The notes: generated by a model not told the origin, from the letters alone. A DNA stretch of 64,000 bases from Saccharopolyspora gloriosae (GCF_014203325.1 NZ_JACHIV010000001.1:620001-684000); one strand, 5' to 3'. Shown: positions 36,503 to 45,123, numbered from the stretch's first letter. Numbers and translations: made by a program.

Positions 36503-39103
36503 GTGCAGCAGATCATCGGCCGGGACGCGGAGCTCGCGAGGGTGCGGCGGGCAGCCCGGAAGACCGGGCAGGTGCTGATCGTCACCGGCGACCCGGGCAT
36601 GGGCAAGACGACGCTGCTCGACGCGGCGGCCGAACCGCGCGCGCTGCGGGCCACCGGCAGCGAGAGCGAGGCGAACCTCGCGTTCGCCGGACTCCACCAG
36701 CTGCTCGCGCCGGTCCTGCACCGGGCGCCGGAGTCGTCGCGGCTGCTCGCGGCGTTCGGCGCGGGGGAGCGCTCGGCCGAACCCGACGTGATGCGCCTGG
36801 CCCTGGAAGTGCTGGAGCTGCTGTCCGACACCGGTGGGCTGCTCGTCGTCGACGACGCGCACTGGCTGGACCGCGCCAGCCTGGAGGTGCTCGCGTTCCT
36901 GGCCCGCAGGCTCGACGCGGAGCCGCTGAGCCTGCTCGTCGGCGCCCGCGAGGACCAGCCGCTGCCCGGCTTCGACGGCCTCCCGGTGCTGTCCCTGGAA
37001 CCGCTCGGGGACCTCGACGCGAACCGCGTCCTCGACGGGCTGCCGCGGCCGCCGACCGGCGCGCACCGGCTGCGGGTGCTGGCGGAAGCCGGGGGCAATC
37101 CGCTGGCGCTGGCCGAGTTCGCCGCCGTGCCGCAGGAGACCGGTCCGGGGCCGCTGGTCACCACCGAACGATTGGAGAAGATCTTCGCCGCGCGGGCGCA
37201 GGAACTGCCGCAGGAGAGCGGGGAACTGCTGCTGGTGCTGGCCGCCGCCGACACCGCGGACCCGGTGCGGGTGCCGGAATCCGGTTGGGAACCGGCGGAA
37301 CGAGCCGGGCTGGTGCGCTGGACGGGCTCCCGCTACCGGTTCCGGCATCCGCTGGTCAGGTCCGCGCTGTACCACTCGGCGCCGGTCGCGCGGCGGCGCC
37401 GGGCGCACCTCGTGCTGGCGGCGGCGACCGCGGACGAACCGGACCGGCGCGCCTGGCACCTGGCCGCCGCCGCGAGCGGGCCCGATGAGGACGTCGCCGC
37501 GCTGCTGGAGGACACCGCCGGGCGCGCCCGCCGCCGGGGCGGCTACGCGGCCGCGGCGACGGCGCTGGAACGCGCCGCCGAGCTGAGCCCGGACCGCGGG
37601 CAACGCGCCCGGCGGCTCGTGCTGGCGACGGACGCGGCGCTGTTCACCGCCCAGGCCGGGTGGCTGGAGGACTTGGCGGCGCGGATCGCGGACCTCACCG
37701 ACGAGCCGGAACTGCTGGCCGTCGCCGCGCTGCGGGCCGGGCAGGCGCTCAGCGTCACCACCCGGCACGCGGCGGCCTTCGCGCAGCTGTCCCGCACCGC
37801 GACCGCGCTGGCGCGGCAGGCCCCGGACACCGCGCTCACGGCGTTGGCGGGCGCGGCCGTCGTCGCCTACTACTCGGCGGAACCCGGCCGCCGCGAGCAG
37901 GTGCTCGCCGCGCTGCGGCAGATCCCCGGCCCGCAGGACCCGGTGACCAGGGCGTGGGTGCTGACCGTGGCGGATCCGGTGGGCAGCAGGGCGGAAGTGC
38001 TGCCGCTGCTGCCCGAGCTCGGCGCCGCCGAGTCCGGTCCGGGGCAGGCCATCGCGGTGGCGACCATCGCGTGGCTGCTCGACGAGGCACCGCTGGCGGA
38101 GCGGCTGTTCGAGCAGGCCTTCGACCAGTGGCGGCTCCGGGGCCCGCTGCCGGAAGGGCTCGGCTGCGCGCACGGGTGGACGCTGTTCGACACCGGCGGC
38201 TGGGCGCGGGTCAGGACCATCGCGGCCGACGCGGTGAGCAACGGCGCCCGCGCCGAACTCCCGCACGTCATCGCCGGGTCGAAGACGATGGACGGTGCCG
38301 TGCTGGCCTTGCGCGGCGACTCGGTGCGAGCCGGCGAGCTGGCCACCGATGCACTGTCCATGGTGGACCCCGCGGGGAGCCGGATGGTCGCGGTGCGGGC
38401 CAGGTACGTGCTGGGCATGATCGCCGCGGCCGACGGCGACCACGCCGCCGCCTACGCGCAGTTCCGCCGGATGTTCACCGCCGACGGGGAGTTCGAGCAC
38501 TACCACCAGTCGGCGGTGGCGCTGCCCGAACTGGCCGCAGCCGCGGCACGCCTCGGGACGCCGCACGACGCCGAACGCGTCGTGCGGGCCGCCGCGGAAC
38601 TGCTGGGCGGCGGTGCCTCGGCGCGGATGCGGGCGCTGCTCGACCACGCACGCGCGATGCTCGCCGACGATCCGGAGCCGCTGTTCGCCGCCGCGCTCGC
38701 CGACCCCCGCACCGGGCAGTGGCCGTTCGAACGCGCGCGGACCCTGCTGCACCAGGCCGAATGGCTTCGCCGCGCCCGCCGCATCACCGAGTCCCGCGCT
38801 CCGCTGGCGGAAGCGCTGGAGACGTTCCGCAGGCTCGGCGCCCGCCCGTGGGCCGCCAGGGCCGAGGCGGAGCTGCGGGCCTCCGGCGGCGCGGACCCCG
38901 GCCCGGCCGCCGCCGACGTGCTCGACGAGCTCAGCCCGCAGCAGCAGGAGATCATCCGGCTGGCCGCGCGCGGCCTCACCAACCGGGAGATCGGCGATCG
39001 GCTGTTCCTGTCCCCGCGCACCGTGGGTTCGCACCTGTACCGGTCGTTCCCGAAGCTCGGCGTCAGCACCCGCGGCCAGCTGCGCGACCTGCTGCCGAAC
39101 TAG
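36503..39103 (+). CDS. LAL-type LuxR-family transcriptional activator
   Basis: 866 aa from GTG. Walker A GDPGMGKTT near residue 34 and Walker B LLVVDDAHWLD define the ATPase part; a long TPR-like helical middle follows; the C terminus is a LuxR HTH (LSPQQQEIIRLAARGLTNREIGDRLFLSPRTV). LAL (MalT-like) regulators activate pathway genes. It diverges from the metallo-hydrolase/esterase operon with a 95-bp gap, so that operon is the likely target. Confidence 0.92.
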   Translation: MQQIIGRDAELARVRRAARKTGQVLIVTGDPGMGKTTLLDAAAEPRALRATGSESEANLAFAGLHQLLAPVLHRAPESSRLLAAFGAGERSAEPDVMRLALEVLELLSDTGGLLVVDDAHWLDRASLEVLAFLARRLDAEPLSLLVGAREDQPLPGFDGLPVLSLEPLGDLDANRVLDGLPRPPTGAHRLRVLAEAGGNPLALAEFAAVPQETGPGPLVTTERLEKIFAARAQELPQESGELLLVLAAADTADPVRVPESGWEPAERAGLVRWTGSRYRFRHPLVRSALYHSAPVARRRRAHLVLAAATADEPDRRAWHLAAAASGPDEDVAALLEDTAGRARRRGGYAAAATALERAAELSPDRGQRARRLVLATDAALFTAQAGWLEDLAARIADLTDEPELLAVAALRAGQALSVTTRHAAAFAQLSRTATALARQAPDTALTALAGAAVVAYYSAEPGRREQVLAALRQIPGPQDPVTRAWVLTVADPVGSRAEVLPLLPELGAAESGPGQAIAVATIAWLLDEAPLAERLFEQAFDQWRLRGPLPEGLGCAHGWTLFDTGGWARVRTIAADAVSNGARAELPHVIAGSKTMDGAVLALRGDSVRAGELATDALSMVDPAGSRMVAVRARYVLGMIAAADGDHAAAYAQFRRMFTADGEFEHYHQSAVALPELAAAAARLGTPHDAERVVRAAAELLGGGASARMRALLDHARAMLADDPEPLFAAALADPRTGQWPFERARTLLHQAEWLRRARRITESRAPLAEALETFRRLGARPWAARAEAELRASGGADPGPAAADVLDELSPQQQEIIRLAARGLTNREIGDRLFLSPRTVGSHLYRSFPKLGVSTRGQLRDLLPN

Positions 39104-39107
39104 CCGG

Positions 39108-41114
39108 TCACTCGTCGGCCTCCTCCAGGGCGCCGATCCACAGGTAGTCGCGGGCGCGCGTCGTGGCGACCAGCAGTTGTCGTTGCAGCGCTTCGAGTTC
39201 GTCGCGGTGGAAGCCGATGGGCCGGTGCTCGTCGGGCAGGAACACGGCGCGGAACTCGAAGCCCTTCGCCTCCTGCAACGTCCCCACCCGCACCGCCGCC
39301 GACGACCGGTGGGTGAGCCGACCTGCCCGGAAATCGTTGCGGCGCAGCACTTCCAGCCACTCCTCGGCGGCCGAGCGGGTGCGGGTGAGCACGGCCGCTC
39401 CGGTGTCGTCGCCGAGTTCGCGCAGCGCCGCCAGCAGCGCCTCCTGCTGCGCGGAGCCGTTCCACCGCACCACCTTGCCGCCGCTGAGCACCGGCAACGC
39501 CGAGCGCAGCGTCAACGGCGGGCCGCCGTCGATGTCGTCGAACCGGTTCACCGCGTCGAGCTCACCGGCGGCCTCGACGATCGCGGCCCGGTTGCGGTAG
39601 TTGCGGCGCAGCACCTCGCTGCGGCCGCGCAGCGACACCCCCGCCTCCGACAGCCGCCAGCCACCGGCGAACACCTGCTGCTGCCCGTCCCCGACCAGCA
39701 GCAACCGGTTCGGGCCCTCGCCGCTGACGGCGTGCACCAGCCGCAGGCCGACCAGCGTCAGGTCCTGCACCTCGTCGACCGCCACCACCGAATAGCCGCG
39801 ACCCAGGGGTTTGCGGCCGAGCTCGTCCCACGCGCGGATCAGCACGTCGTTGCGGTCGTAGATGCCGCGTTCGCACAGCTCCCGCTCGTACTCGCAGTAG
39901 AACTCCCAGACGTGGGCCCGGAAAGCGGGGCTGAGCTGGCCGCCGCGACCCCGCCGCGGAGCGGACTTGTACGACTCCAAGGTGCCCAGGCCGCGGCCCT
40001 TGATCACCCGGTCGATCTCGTCCTTCCAGTAGTGCCGCGAGGGTCGCGCGCTCGCCAGCGGCCCGGGGCGCCCCGAGCGCTCCCACACCGCGGCGAACGC
40101 CGCCTCCACCCGCGGTTCGTCCACTTCCGCGTCCCGGCCGCGTTCGGCGAGCAGGTCCGCGGCCCACGCGTGCAGGTTCCGGAACTCCACGCGGTGCGCC
40201 ACCTGCGGCGCCAACGCGCGGAACTGCTCGCGGGCGAGCTCCGGCAACACGTCCAGGTGCGTGGTGAACAGCAGCTTGCCGGGGCTGCGCCGCGCCAAGT
40301 ACGCCAACCGGTGCAGTGCCAGCGTCGACTTCCCGGTGCCCGCCGGGCCCGAGATCCGCGCCGGCCCGCCGTACTGCCTGCGCACCGCGCCGAGCTGCGC
40401 GTCGTCCAGGAACAGCCGCCAGTCCAACGCGGAATCCTGCGGCGGTGACTCGGCCCGCTCCTCCGTCAGCCGCCGGACCTCGAACAGCCCGGAGGAGCGT
40501 TCCGAGGAACCCACCTCGCCCGCCGCTCGCGGCTGCGGAATCCGGTGCGGGTTCCACGCGATGGGGGTCAGGTCGAACGTGCGGTTGTCCAGGTGCCGGG
40601 CCGCGGCCAGGGCGTCCGCCGCGTCCAGCAGCGGCTCGTCCCGCACCAGCACCCGGTCCAGCTCGGACTCGGTCACCACCAGGTGCTCGCCGTCGCCTGC
40701 GGTGCCGCGCCCGCCTTCCGGGAACACCACGACGGTGCGCAGCGCGGCCTCGGTGAGCAGCCCGTGCGGCGTGGCCAGGCCCGCCAGCAGCTCCGCGGTC
40801 CACACGAACGCCGCGCGCGTCGCCTCCGGATGCGGTTCGTGCTCGCGCAGCAGCACCACCAGCACCCCGCCGGGACCGATGAGGACCACGTCCGGGCGGT
40901 TGTCCGGGGTGTGCGGGGCGAACTGGTTGAGCAGCGTGTACCAGCCGGTGCCGCGCTCCACCGCGAACCGCTCCACGACCCGCTTCTGCCAGGTCGGCAA
41001 CGGGGGGCGTGCGCGGAGCTGCTCGTCGGCCTGGCGCCGCAGCCGCTCGCGGTGGTGATCGTATGTCCCTGTCACGGCGACTCCCGGATTCGCACGCAGG
41101 TGCTCTAGCGACAT
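39108..41114 (-). CDS. UvrD-like SF1 helicase with NERD-like N-terminal region
   Basis: 668 aa from ATG at 41114; GTG at 41075 has the better site (GGGAG) and would remove 13 residues. Walker A SGPAGTGKST near residue 256, VVAVDEVQDLT, LLLVGDGQQQVFA and the late motif QLLVATTRARDYLW make an SF1 helicase. Residues 40-125 contain RPDVVLIGPGGVLVV, like a NERD nuclease domain, but the usual E/D-x-K is not clear. Such helicases act in repair or defence. Converges almost without gap on the LAL gene. Confidence 0.85.
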   Translation of the reverse strand: MSLEHLRANPGVAVTGTYDHHRERLRRQADEQLRARPPLPTWQKRVVERFAVERGTGWYTLLNQFAPHTPDNRPDVVLIGPGGVLVVLLREHEPHPEATRAAFVWTAELLAGLATPHGLLTEAALRTVVVFPEGGRGTAGDGEHLVVTESELDRVLVRDEPLLDAADALAAARHLDNRTFDLTPIAWNPHRIPQPRAAGEVGSSERSSGLFEVRRLTEERAESPPQDSALDWRLFLDDAQLGAVRRQYGGPARISGPAGTGKSTLALHRLAYLARRSPGKLLFTTHLDVLPELAREQFRALAPQVAHRVEFRNLHAWAADLLAERGRDAEVDEPRVEAAFAAVWERSGRPGPLASARPSRHYWKDEIDRVIKGRGLGTLESYKSAPRRGRGGQLSPAFRAHVWEFYCEYERELCERGIYDRNDVLIRAWDELGRKPLGRGYSVVAVDEVQDLTLVGLRLVHAVSGEGPNRLLLVGDGQQQVFAGGWRLSEAGVSLRGRSEVLRRNYRNRAAIVEAAGELDAVNRFDDIDGGPPLTLRSALPVLSGGKVVRWNGSAQQEALLAALRELGDDTGAAVLTRTRSAAEEWLEVLRRNDFRAGRLTHRSSAAVRVGTLQEAKGFEFRAVFLPDEHRPIGFHRDELEALQRQLLVATTRARDYLWIGALEEADE

Positions 41115-41211
41115 TACGGTCTTCCGGCGCGATTTCGAGAGTTGCGAACTCGGATCACCTTAATGTCGCAGGCGGATACGAAACTCGGGCGGAGACCTCC
41201 ACAATGGACGT

Positions 41212-42036
41212 GTGGACCCGCTGCACGATCCTGACGACGACGCCCTGCTCGACCCGCGCCAAGCGCGGGAACTGGCCGGGCTGGTCGAGAACGCCCGCCT
41301 CGCCTCCGGTGCCGTCCGGTACGGCCGCATCGGCAAGGTGGGCGCGGCCACCGTGGTGCTCAACCAGGACAACCCGCTGCCCACCGCGAACCACGCCTGC
41401 GGCCTGTGGGGAACGCTGGCGGAGGTCGCCACGACGCTGCTCACCCTGGAGCAGTCCTTCGCCGACGCCGGCCGCTCCGAGGCCGTCGTGTACGCCTCGC
41501 CCACCACGGTCGGGGAGATCGAAGGCATCGCCGACGACTCCGGCTGGCGCGCGGTGGAGGAGAACATGGCGCTGCTGCACCGCAGCCGCAAAACCCCCAC
41601 CAGCCCCGTGCGCCCCGCCACCGACGACGACCTGCGCGGCATCGCCGAACTCATCGGCGACGACGCGGGCCTGTCCGACTCGGGCGAACGACGCCTGGTG
41701 CGCACCCTGGCGCACCGCGGCGACGACCCGCGCTGCGTGCTGCGAGTCCTCGACGACCCCGAAGCCGACCGCCTGGCCGGATTCGCCCAGGGCTTCGTCG
41801 AACACGGCGTCGGCCTCGTCGAACACGCCGTGGTCCGCCCCGGCCGCAGACGCCGCGGAGCAGGTTCTTCCCTGGTGGCGGACGTGGTGGACGAGCTCTA
41901 CGCCAAGGGCGCCCGCCTCATCGCCGCCTACGACGACGAGGGAGGCCCAGCAGAACGCTTCGCGGAAACCTGCGGCTTCGAACCCGTCTACCCGGTGACC
42001 GCCTACGCCCGCCGAGTCGACGAACTGCTCGACTGA
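41212..42036 (+). CDS. GNAT-like acetyltransferase with unusual N-terminal half
   Basis: 274 aa from GTG. The C-terminal half reads as a GNAT fold: PVRPATDDDLRGIAELI, then VVRPGRRRRGAGSSLVADV as the acetyl-CoA loop (RxxGxG/A) and AETCGFEP near the end. The N-terminal 125 residues look like a second, degenerate GNAT domain (ANHACGLWG...EVATTLLTLE). Substrate unknown. Its promoter region lies back to back with the helicase gene. Confidence 0.75.
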   Translation: MDPLHDPDDDALLDPRQARELAGLVENARLASGAVRYGRIGKVGAATVVLNQDNPLPTANHACGLWGTLAEVATTLLTLEQSFADAGRSEAVVYASPTTVGEIEGIADDSGWRAVEENMALLHRSRKTPTSPVRPATDDDLRGIAELIGDDAGLSDSGERRLVRTLAHRGDDPRCVLRVLDDPEADRLAGFAQGFVEHGVGLVEHAVVRPGRRRRGAGSSLVADVVDELYAKGARLIAAYDDEGGPAERFAETCGFEPVYPVTAYARRVDELLD

Positions 42037-42220
42037 CCGTTCGTGGAGCCTTCCCGGCTTGGGCGTGTGGCTGGGTTGTGGAGTCCCGCTCGGCTTGGCG
42101 TGTGGGGTCGGGTTTTAAGGCCTTCCCGGGTTTGGGCGTGTGGTTTCGGTGGTGCGTGGAATGTCGGGTTTACTGATTGCTTCCACGGCTCGTGTGGCGT
42201 GGGTGTCCGGGTAGCGGAAC

Positions 42221-42305
42221 CTCAGTCGGTCTCTCGCTGCGGGATCTTTTTCCCGAGTGGCTCCGCCACGAGGGAAAAAGCTGTCCTCGCGAGAGACCGA
42301 CTGAG
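42221..42305. repeat. 85-nt nested palindrome
   Basis: Three concentric perfect stems around one centre (42263): 17 bp outer (CTCAGTCGGTCTCTCGC), 9 bp middle (CTTTTTCCC/GGGAAAAAG) and 5 bp inner (GTGGC/GCCAC), separated by symmetric 8-nt and 2-nt internal loops with a 3-nt apical loop. Confidence 0.9.
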
Positions 42306-42328
42306 AACCCGCCGGTGGTCGGCTTTGT

Positions 42329-42400
42329 GACGTGGGCTATTCGCTGCGCGAATACGGGCACGGCTTCGCCGCGAGGCAGGCTTGCTTCGCCGCCCACGGC
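42329..42400 (+). repeat. dispersed intergenic repeat, copy B
   Basis: GACGTGGGCTATTCG, a TTCGC-TGC-GCGAA palindrome, then CACGGCTTCGCCGC. Same order as the minus strand at 8265-8352. Confidence 0.55.
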
Positions 42401-42662
42401 ACGGCCTTCGGCCGCGAGGCAGACTTCGCTTCGCTCGTCCACTGCACGGCTTCGCCGCGAGGCAGCCCGACGCTGCACGTCAAGCCGAACGGGACTCCAC
42501 CCGCCCCCGCGTCAAGCCGCACTCGGCTCCGCGACCTGCACGCTCGTCAAGTCGAGCGAGACTTCGCGGCTCGGGTCAGGTGTCCGCACTCCCCGTTCGG
42601 GGTATGTCGTCGTTGGCGCTGACGAACGCAGTGCCCGAGCCCGCGGTGAGGTGGTGATCACG

Positions 42663-42962
42663 ATGACGGCGACCATGCGGCTGCCCAAACCGGTGGCCGA
42701 GACGTGGGAGTGGCAGTTGCAGGCGGCCTGCCGGGACTTGAGCACGAGCACGTTCTTCCACCCGGAGAACGAGCGCGGCAGCGCTCGCAGCAACCGCGAG
42801 GAGCAGGCCAAGCAGATCTGCCACCGCTGCCCGGTGATGCTGTCGTGCCGGGAGCACGCGTTGGCCGTGCAGGAGCCGTACGGCGTGTGGGGCGGGCTCA
42901 GCGAGCGGGAGCGGCAGGAGCTGCTGGCGAAACGGGTGCCGAAGCAGCGCGCCGCGGCGTGA
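42663..42962 (+). CDS. WhiB3/WhiD-like Fe-S regulator
   Basis: 99 aa. Four cysteines in ACRDL, then ICHRCPVMLSC, bind [4Fe-4S]; EPYGVWGGLSERER is the WhiB turn. WEWQLQAACRDLSTSTFFHPENERG closely follows the WhiB3 (mycobacteria) and WhiD (Streptomyces) pattern. It lacks an AT-hook. Family members act with SigA in redox and developmental control. ATG at 42663 is preferred; GTG at 42654 is possible. Confidence 0.9.
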   Translation: MTATMRLPKPVAETWEWQLQAACRDLSTSTFFHPENERGSARSNREEQAKQICHRCPVMLSCREHALAVQEPYGVWGGLSERERQELLAKRVPKQRAAA

Positions 42963-42978
42963 GGGCGGGGGAGCGGAG

Positions 42979-43215
42979 ATGAGCACCGGCGTGCCCGGCG
43001 TCGATCTCGCGGAGCAGGACTTGCTGCGGGAGATCGAACAGCTGCACCTCACCCGGAACGAGACGTTCCTGCACGGTTCGCACGACGCGTTGCGCGAGCA
43101 CACCGCGCGTTCGTTCGAGCTGGAGCAGGAGTACCTGCGCAGGCATCCGGACCGCGAGGTCGATCCGCGGCGGACCCGCGCGGGCGCGAGAGGAGACCCG
43201 GTTCATGGCCAGTGA
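42979..43215 (+). CDS. small DUF6158-like protein
   Basis: 78 aa from ATG, 16 bp after the whiB gene with a GGGGAG site. Sequence VPGVDLAEQDLLREIEQLH, LTRNETFLHGSHDALREH and EYLRRHPDREVDPRRTR is typical of short helical DUF6158 proteins of Actinobacteria. Its end overlaps the NDH-2 start by 11 bp, so the three genes from the whiB to NDH-2 are probably one operon. Function unknown. Confidence 0.8.
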   Translation: MSTGVPGVDLAEQDLLREIEQLHLTRNETFLHGSHDALREHTARSFELEQEYLRRHPDREVDPRRTRAGARGDPVHGQ

Positions 43216-44608
43216 CGCGGACCAGCAGATCCCCGAACAGCAGTCCACCGGTCCGGCCCCAGGTCAGGGGCGCCGGAAGCCGCGCATCGTGATCGTCGGC
43301 GGCGGCCACGTCGGGCTGACGGTGGCCATGCGGCTGCAGAAGCAGCTGGAGCCCGGCGAGGCGCGGATCACGGTGATCGATCCGCAGTCGCACATGACTT
43401 ACCAGCCGTTCCTGCCGGAGGCGGCGGCCGGTTCGATCGAGCCCCGGCACATCGTGGTCCCGCTGCGCCAGACGCTGCGCCGCAGCGAGGTTCTGACCGC
43501 GCAGGTCACCTGCATCGACCACGGGAAGCGCGAGCTCACCGCGACGCTCGCCGACGGCACGGAGGAGCACGTGACGTTCGACGTGCTCGTGGTGGTGCCC
43601 GGTTCGGTTTCGAAGGCGCTGCCCATTCCGGGGTTGAGCGAGCGCGGCGTCGGGTTCAAGACGATCGGTGAGGCCATCTACCTGCGCAACCACGTGCTGT
43701 CCCGGCTCGACATCGCGGCGAGCACGTCGGACGCGACGTTGCGGCGGCGCCTGCTCACGTTCGTGTTCATCGGCGGCGGTTACGCGGGCATCGAGGCGAT
43801 GGCCGAGCTGGAGAGCATGTCCCGCGAGGCCGTCCGCAGCTACCGGACGTTGGACACCGGCGACATGCGCTGGATCCTGATCGAGGCCACCGGCCGCATC
43901 ATGCCGGAGGTCAGCGCCCCGATGGGCGAGTACACGCGGCGCCGCCTGGAGGAGCGCGGCATCGAGGTGAAGACGGACACGACCGCCAAGTCGCTCACCG
44001 GTGGGCACGTGGTCCTCTCCGACGGCGACGAGTTCGACGCCGACACCATCGCCTGGACCGCCGGGGTCAAGCCGCATCCGATGCTGGAGGACTCGGACCT
44101 GCCCCGGGACGGCAGGGGCCGCGTCGAGTGCACCCCGAAGCTCCAGGTCCGCGGCACCGAGGACGTCTTCGCGGCAGGGGACTGCGCCGCCGTTCCGGAC
44201 CTGACCAGCGACGACGCGGACGCGTTGTGCAGCCCGTCGGCGCAGCACGCGGTGCGGCAGGCGAGGGTGCTGGCCGACAACGTGGTCGCGTCGCTGCGCG
44301 GCCACGAACTGCGCGACTACCGGCACCGCCACGCCGGTTCCGTCGCGGGCCTGGGCCTGTTCCAGGGGGCCGCGGAGGTCTACGGCATCAAGCTCAAGGG
44401 CCTGCCGGCTTGGCTGCTGCACCGCGTGTACCACCTCGCGAAGCTGCCCACGCTGCGGCTGAAGGCCCGGATCCTCGGGGACTGGCTCATGGAGCTGCCG
44501 CTGAGCAGGCAGACCGTCGCCTTGGGCGAGCTGCACGATCCGCGCGCCGAGTTCGTCCGAGCCGCCAACACCCGGGGCCTCCCCAGCGAGCACGGCCGAG
44601 CAGGCTGA
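43205..44608 (+). CDS. type II NADH dehydrogenase-like flavoprotein
   Basis: 467 aa from ATG after GAGGAG. Two Rossmann motifs: IVIVGGGHVGLTVAM (FAD) and FIGGGYAGIEAM (NADH); later DTIAWTAGVKPHP and VFAAGDCAAVPD are typical of NDH-2 and related flavoprotein oxidoreductases. There are no true membrane helices; the C terminus is likely amphipathic. It would pass electrons from NADH to menaquinone without proton pumping. Co-operon with a WhiB3-like redox regulator is suggestive. Confidence 0.9.
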   Translation: MASDADQQIPEQQSTGPAPGQGRRKPRIVIVGGGHVGLTVAMRLQKQLEPGEARITVIDPQSHMTYQPFLPEAAAGSIEPRHIVVPLRQTLRRSEVLTAQVTCIDHGKRELTATLADGTEEHVTFDVLVVVPGSVSKALPIPGLSERGVGFKTIGEAIYLRNHVLSRLDIAASTSDATLRRRLLTFVFIGGGYAGIEAMAELESMSREAVRSYRTLDTGDMRWILIEATGRIMPEVSAPMGEYTRRRLEERGIEVKTDTTAKSLTGGHVVLSDGDEFDADTIAWTAGVKPHPMLEDSDLPRDGRGRVECTPKLQVRGTEDVFAAGDCAAVPDLTSDDADALCSPSAQHAVRQARVLADNVVASLRGHELRDYRHRHAGSVAGLGLFQGAAEVYGIKLKGLPAWLLHRVYHLAKLPTLRLKARILGDWLMELPLSRQTVALGELHDPRAEFVRAANTRGLPSEHGRAG

Positions 44609-44628
44609 CCACATCGGAGGTTTTTGCA

Positions 44629-44664
44629 GCGCACGGCCCCTTCTAGGCTCGCGGGGCCGTGCGC
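44629..44664 (+). terminator. terminator of the NDH-2 operon
   Basis: Perfect 12-bp inverted repeat GCGCACGGCCCC with its complement, 12-nt loop, 20 bp past the stop. A second short hairpin AAAAGGG/CCCTTTT follows at about 44684-44700. Confidence 0.6.
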
Positions 44665-44789
44665 CCGGCCCGGATGATGATCTAAAAGGGACCCCCCTTT
44701 TCAAGCCCTCCGGGGACCTGTTGTACGGTATGCAGGCACGCGATGAACGGGACCGAAACACCGGAACCGAACACCGCACAAGTGAATCA

Positions 44790-44862
44790 GGGGCTGTGGC
44801 GCAGTTGGTAGCGCACTTGACTGGCAGTCAAGGGGTCACGGGTTCGAATCCCGTCAGCTCCA
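44790..44862 (+). tRNA. tRNA-Ala (GGC)
   Basis: 73-nt cloverleaf without encoded CCA. The acceptor stem has the G3-U70 pair that identifies alanine tRNAs; the anticodon loop CUGGCAG gives GGC, reading GCC codons. T arm CGGGTTCGAATCCCG. A terminator and the 40-bp element follow. Confidence 0.96.
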
Positions 44863-44867
44863 CTCGG

Positions 44868-44910
44868 AGGAGTCTGGTCGACGCTGTTGCGTCTTCCCGG
44901 CTCCTTTTTG
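44868..44910 (+). terminator. terminator of tRNA-Ala
   Basis: Outer stem AGGAG/CTCCT with inner GACGC-TGTT-GCGTC hairpin, then five T and G. Clearly related to the ssrA terminator at 28338. Confidence 0.8.
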
Positions 44911-44914
44911 CTTG

Positions 44915-44954
44915 TACGGGGGCCGAGCCCCCGTAGGCCCCCACGGTGCGGTGG
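44915..44954 (+). repeat. 40-bp post-RNA element, copy 4
   Basis: Identical to the three other copies; begins 5 bp after the tRNA-Ala terminator. Confidence 0.9.
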
Positions 44955-45025
44955 CCGGGGTGGGGTCGGCTTTTGCCGTTGGGGAGTGTCCTGATCTGGT
45001 CACACCCTAAGATCGCAGGTCGCAC

Positions 45026-45051
45026 GCCCGACGCTCAGCTGAGCGTCGGGC
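45026..45051. terminator. 26-nt perfect palindrome downstream of the aldo/keto reductase gene
   Basis: 13-bp arms GCCCGACGCTCAG and its complement with no spacer, 70 bp past the stop of the minus-strand gene. Could act as terminator in either direction. Confidence 0.5.
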
Positions 45052-45123
45052 CTGTTCTGCATCGAACCACCCCTTCCTGCGCCGTTCCGGGAGGTGGTCA
45101 TGACAGGACGCGGGCGCGTCCTG

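Larger units (their letters stand above)
42037..42662. other. 626-bp intergenic region upstream of whiB3-like gene
   Basis: No gene seen. It holds the 85-nt nested palindrome (42221-42305), a dispersed repeat shared with 8265-8352, and three imperfect 22-24-bp direct repeats of the GCACGGC-TTCG-CCGCGAGGCAG type at 42358, 42399 and 42444. The last 150 bp presumably carries the whiB promoter. Confidence 0.7.

Noticed and set aside
32027-39103. Secondary-metabolite biosynthetic cluster
   Set aside because: One P450 with hydrolases and regulators but no polyketide, peptide or terpene synthase.
42358-42465. Possible CRISPR-like array of three 22-24-bp repeats
   Set aside because: Repeats are imperfect, spacers are about 20 bp and GC-rich, only three units, no cas genes.
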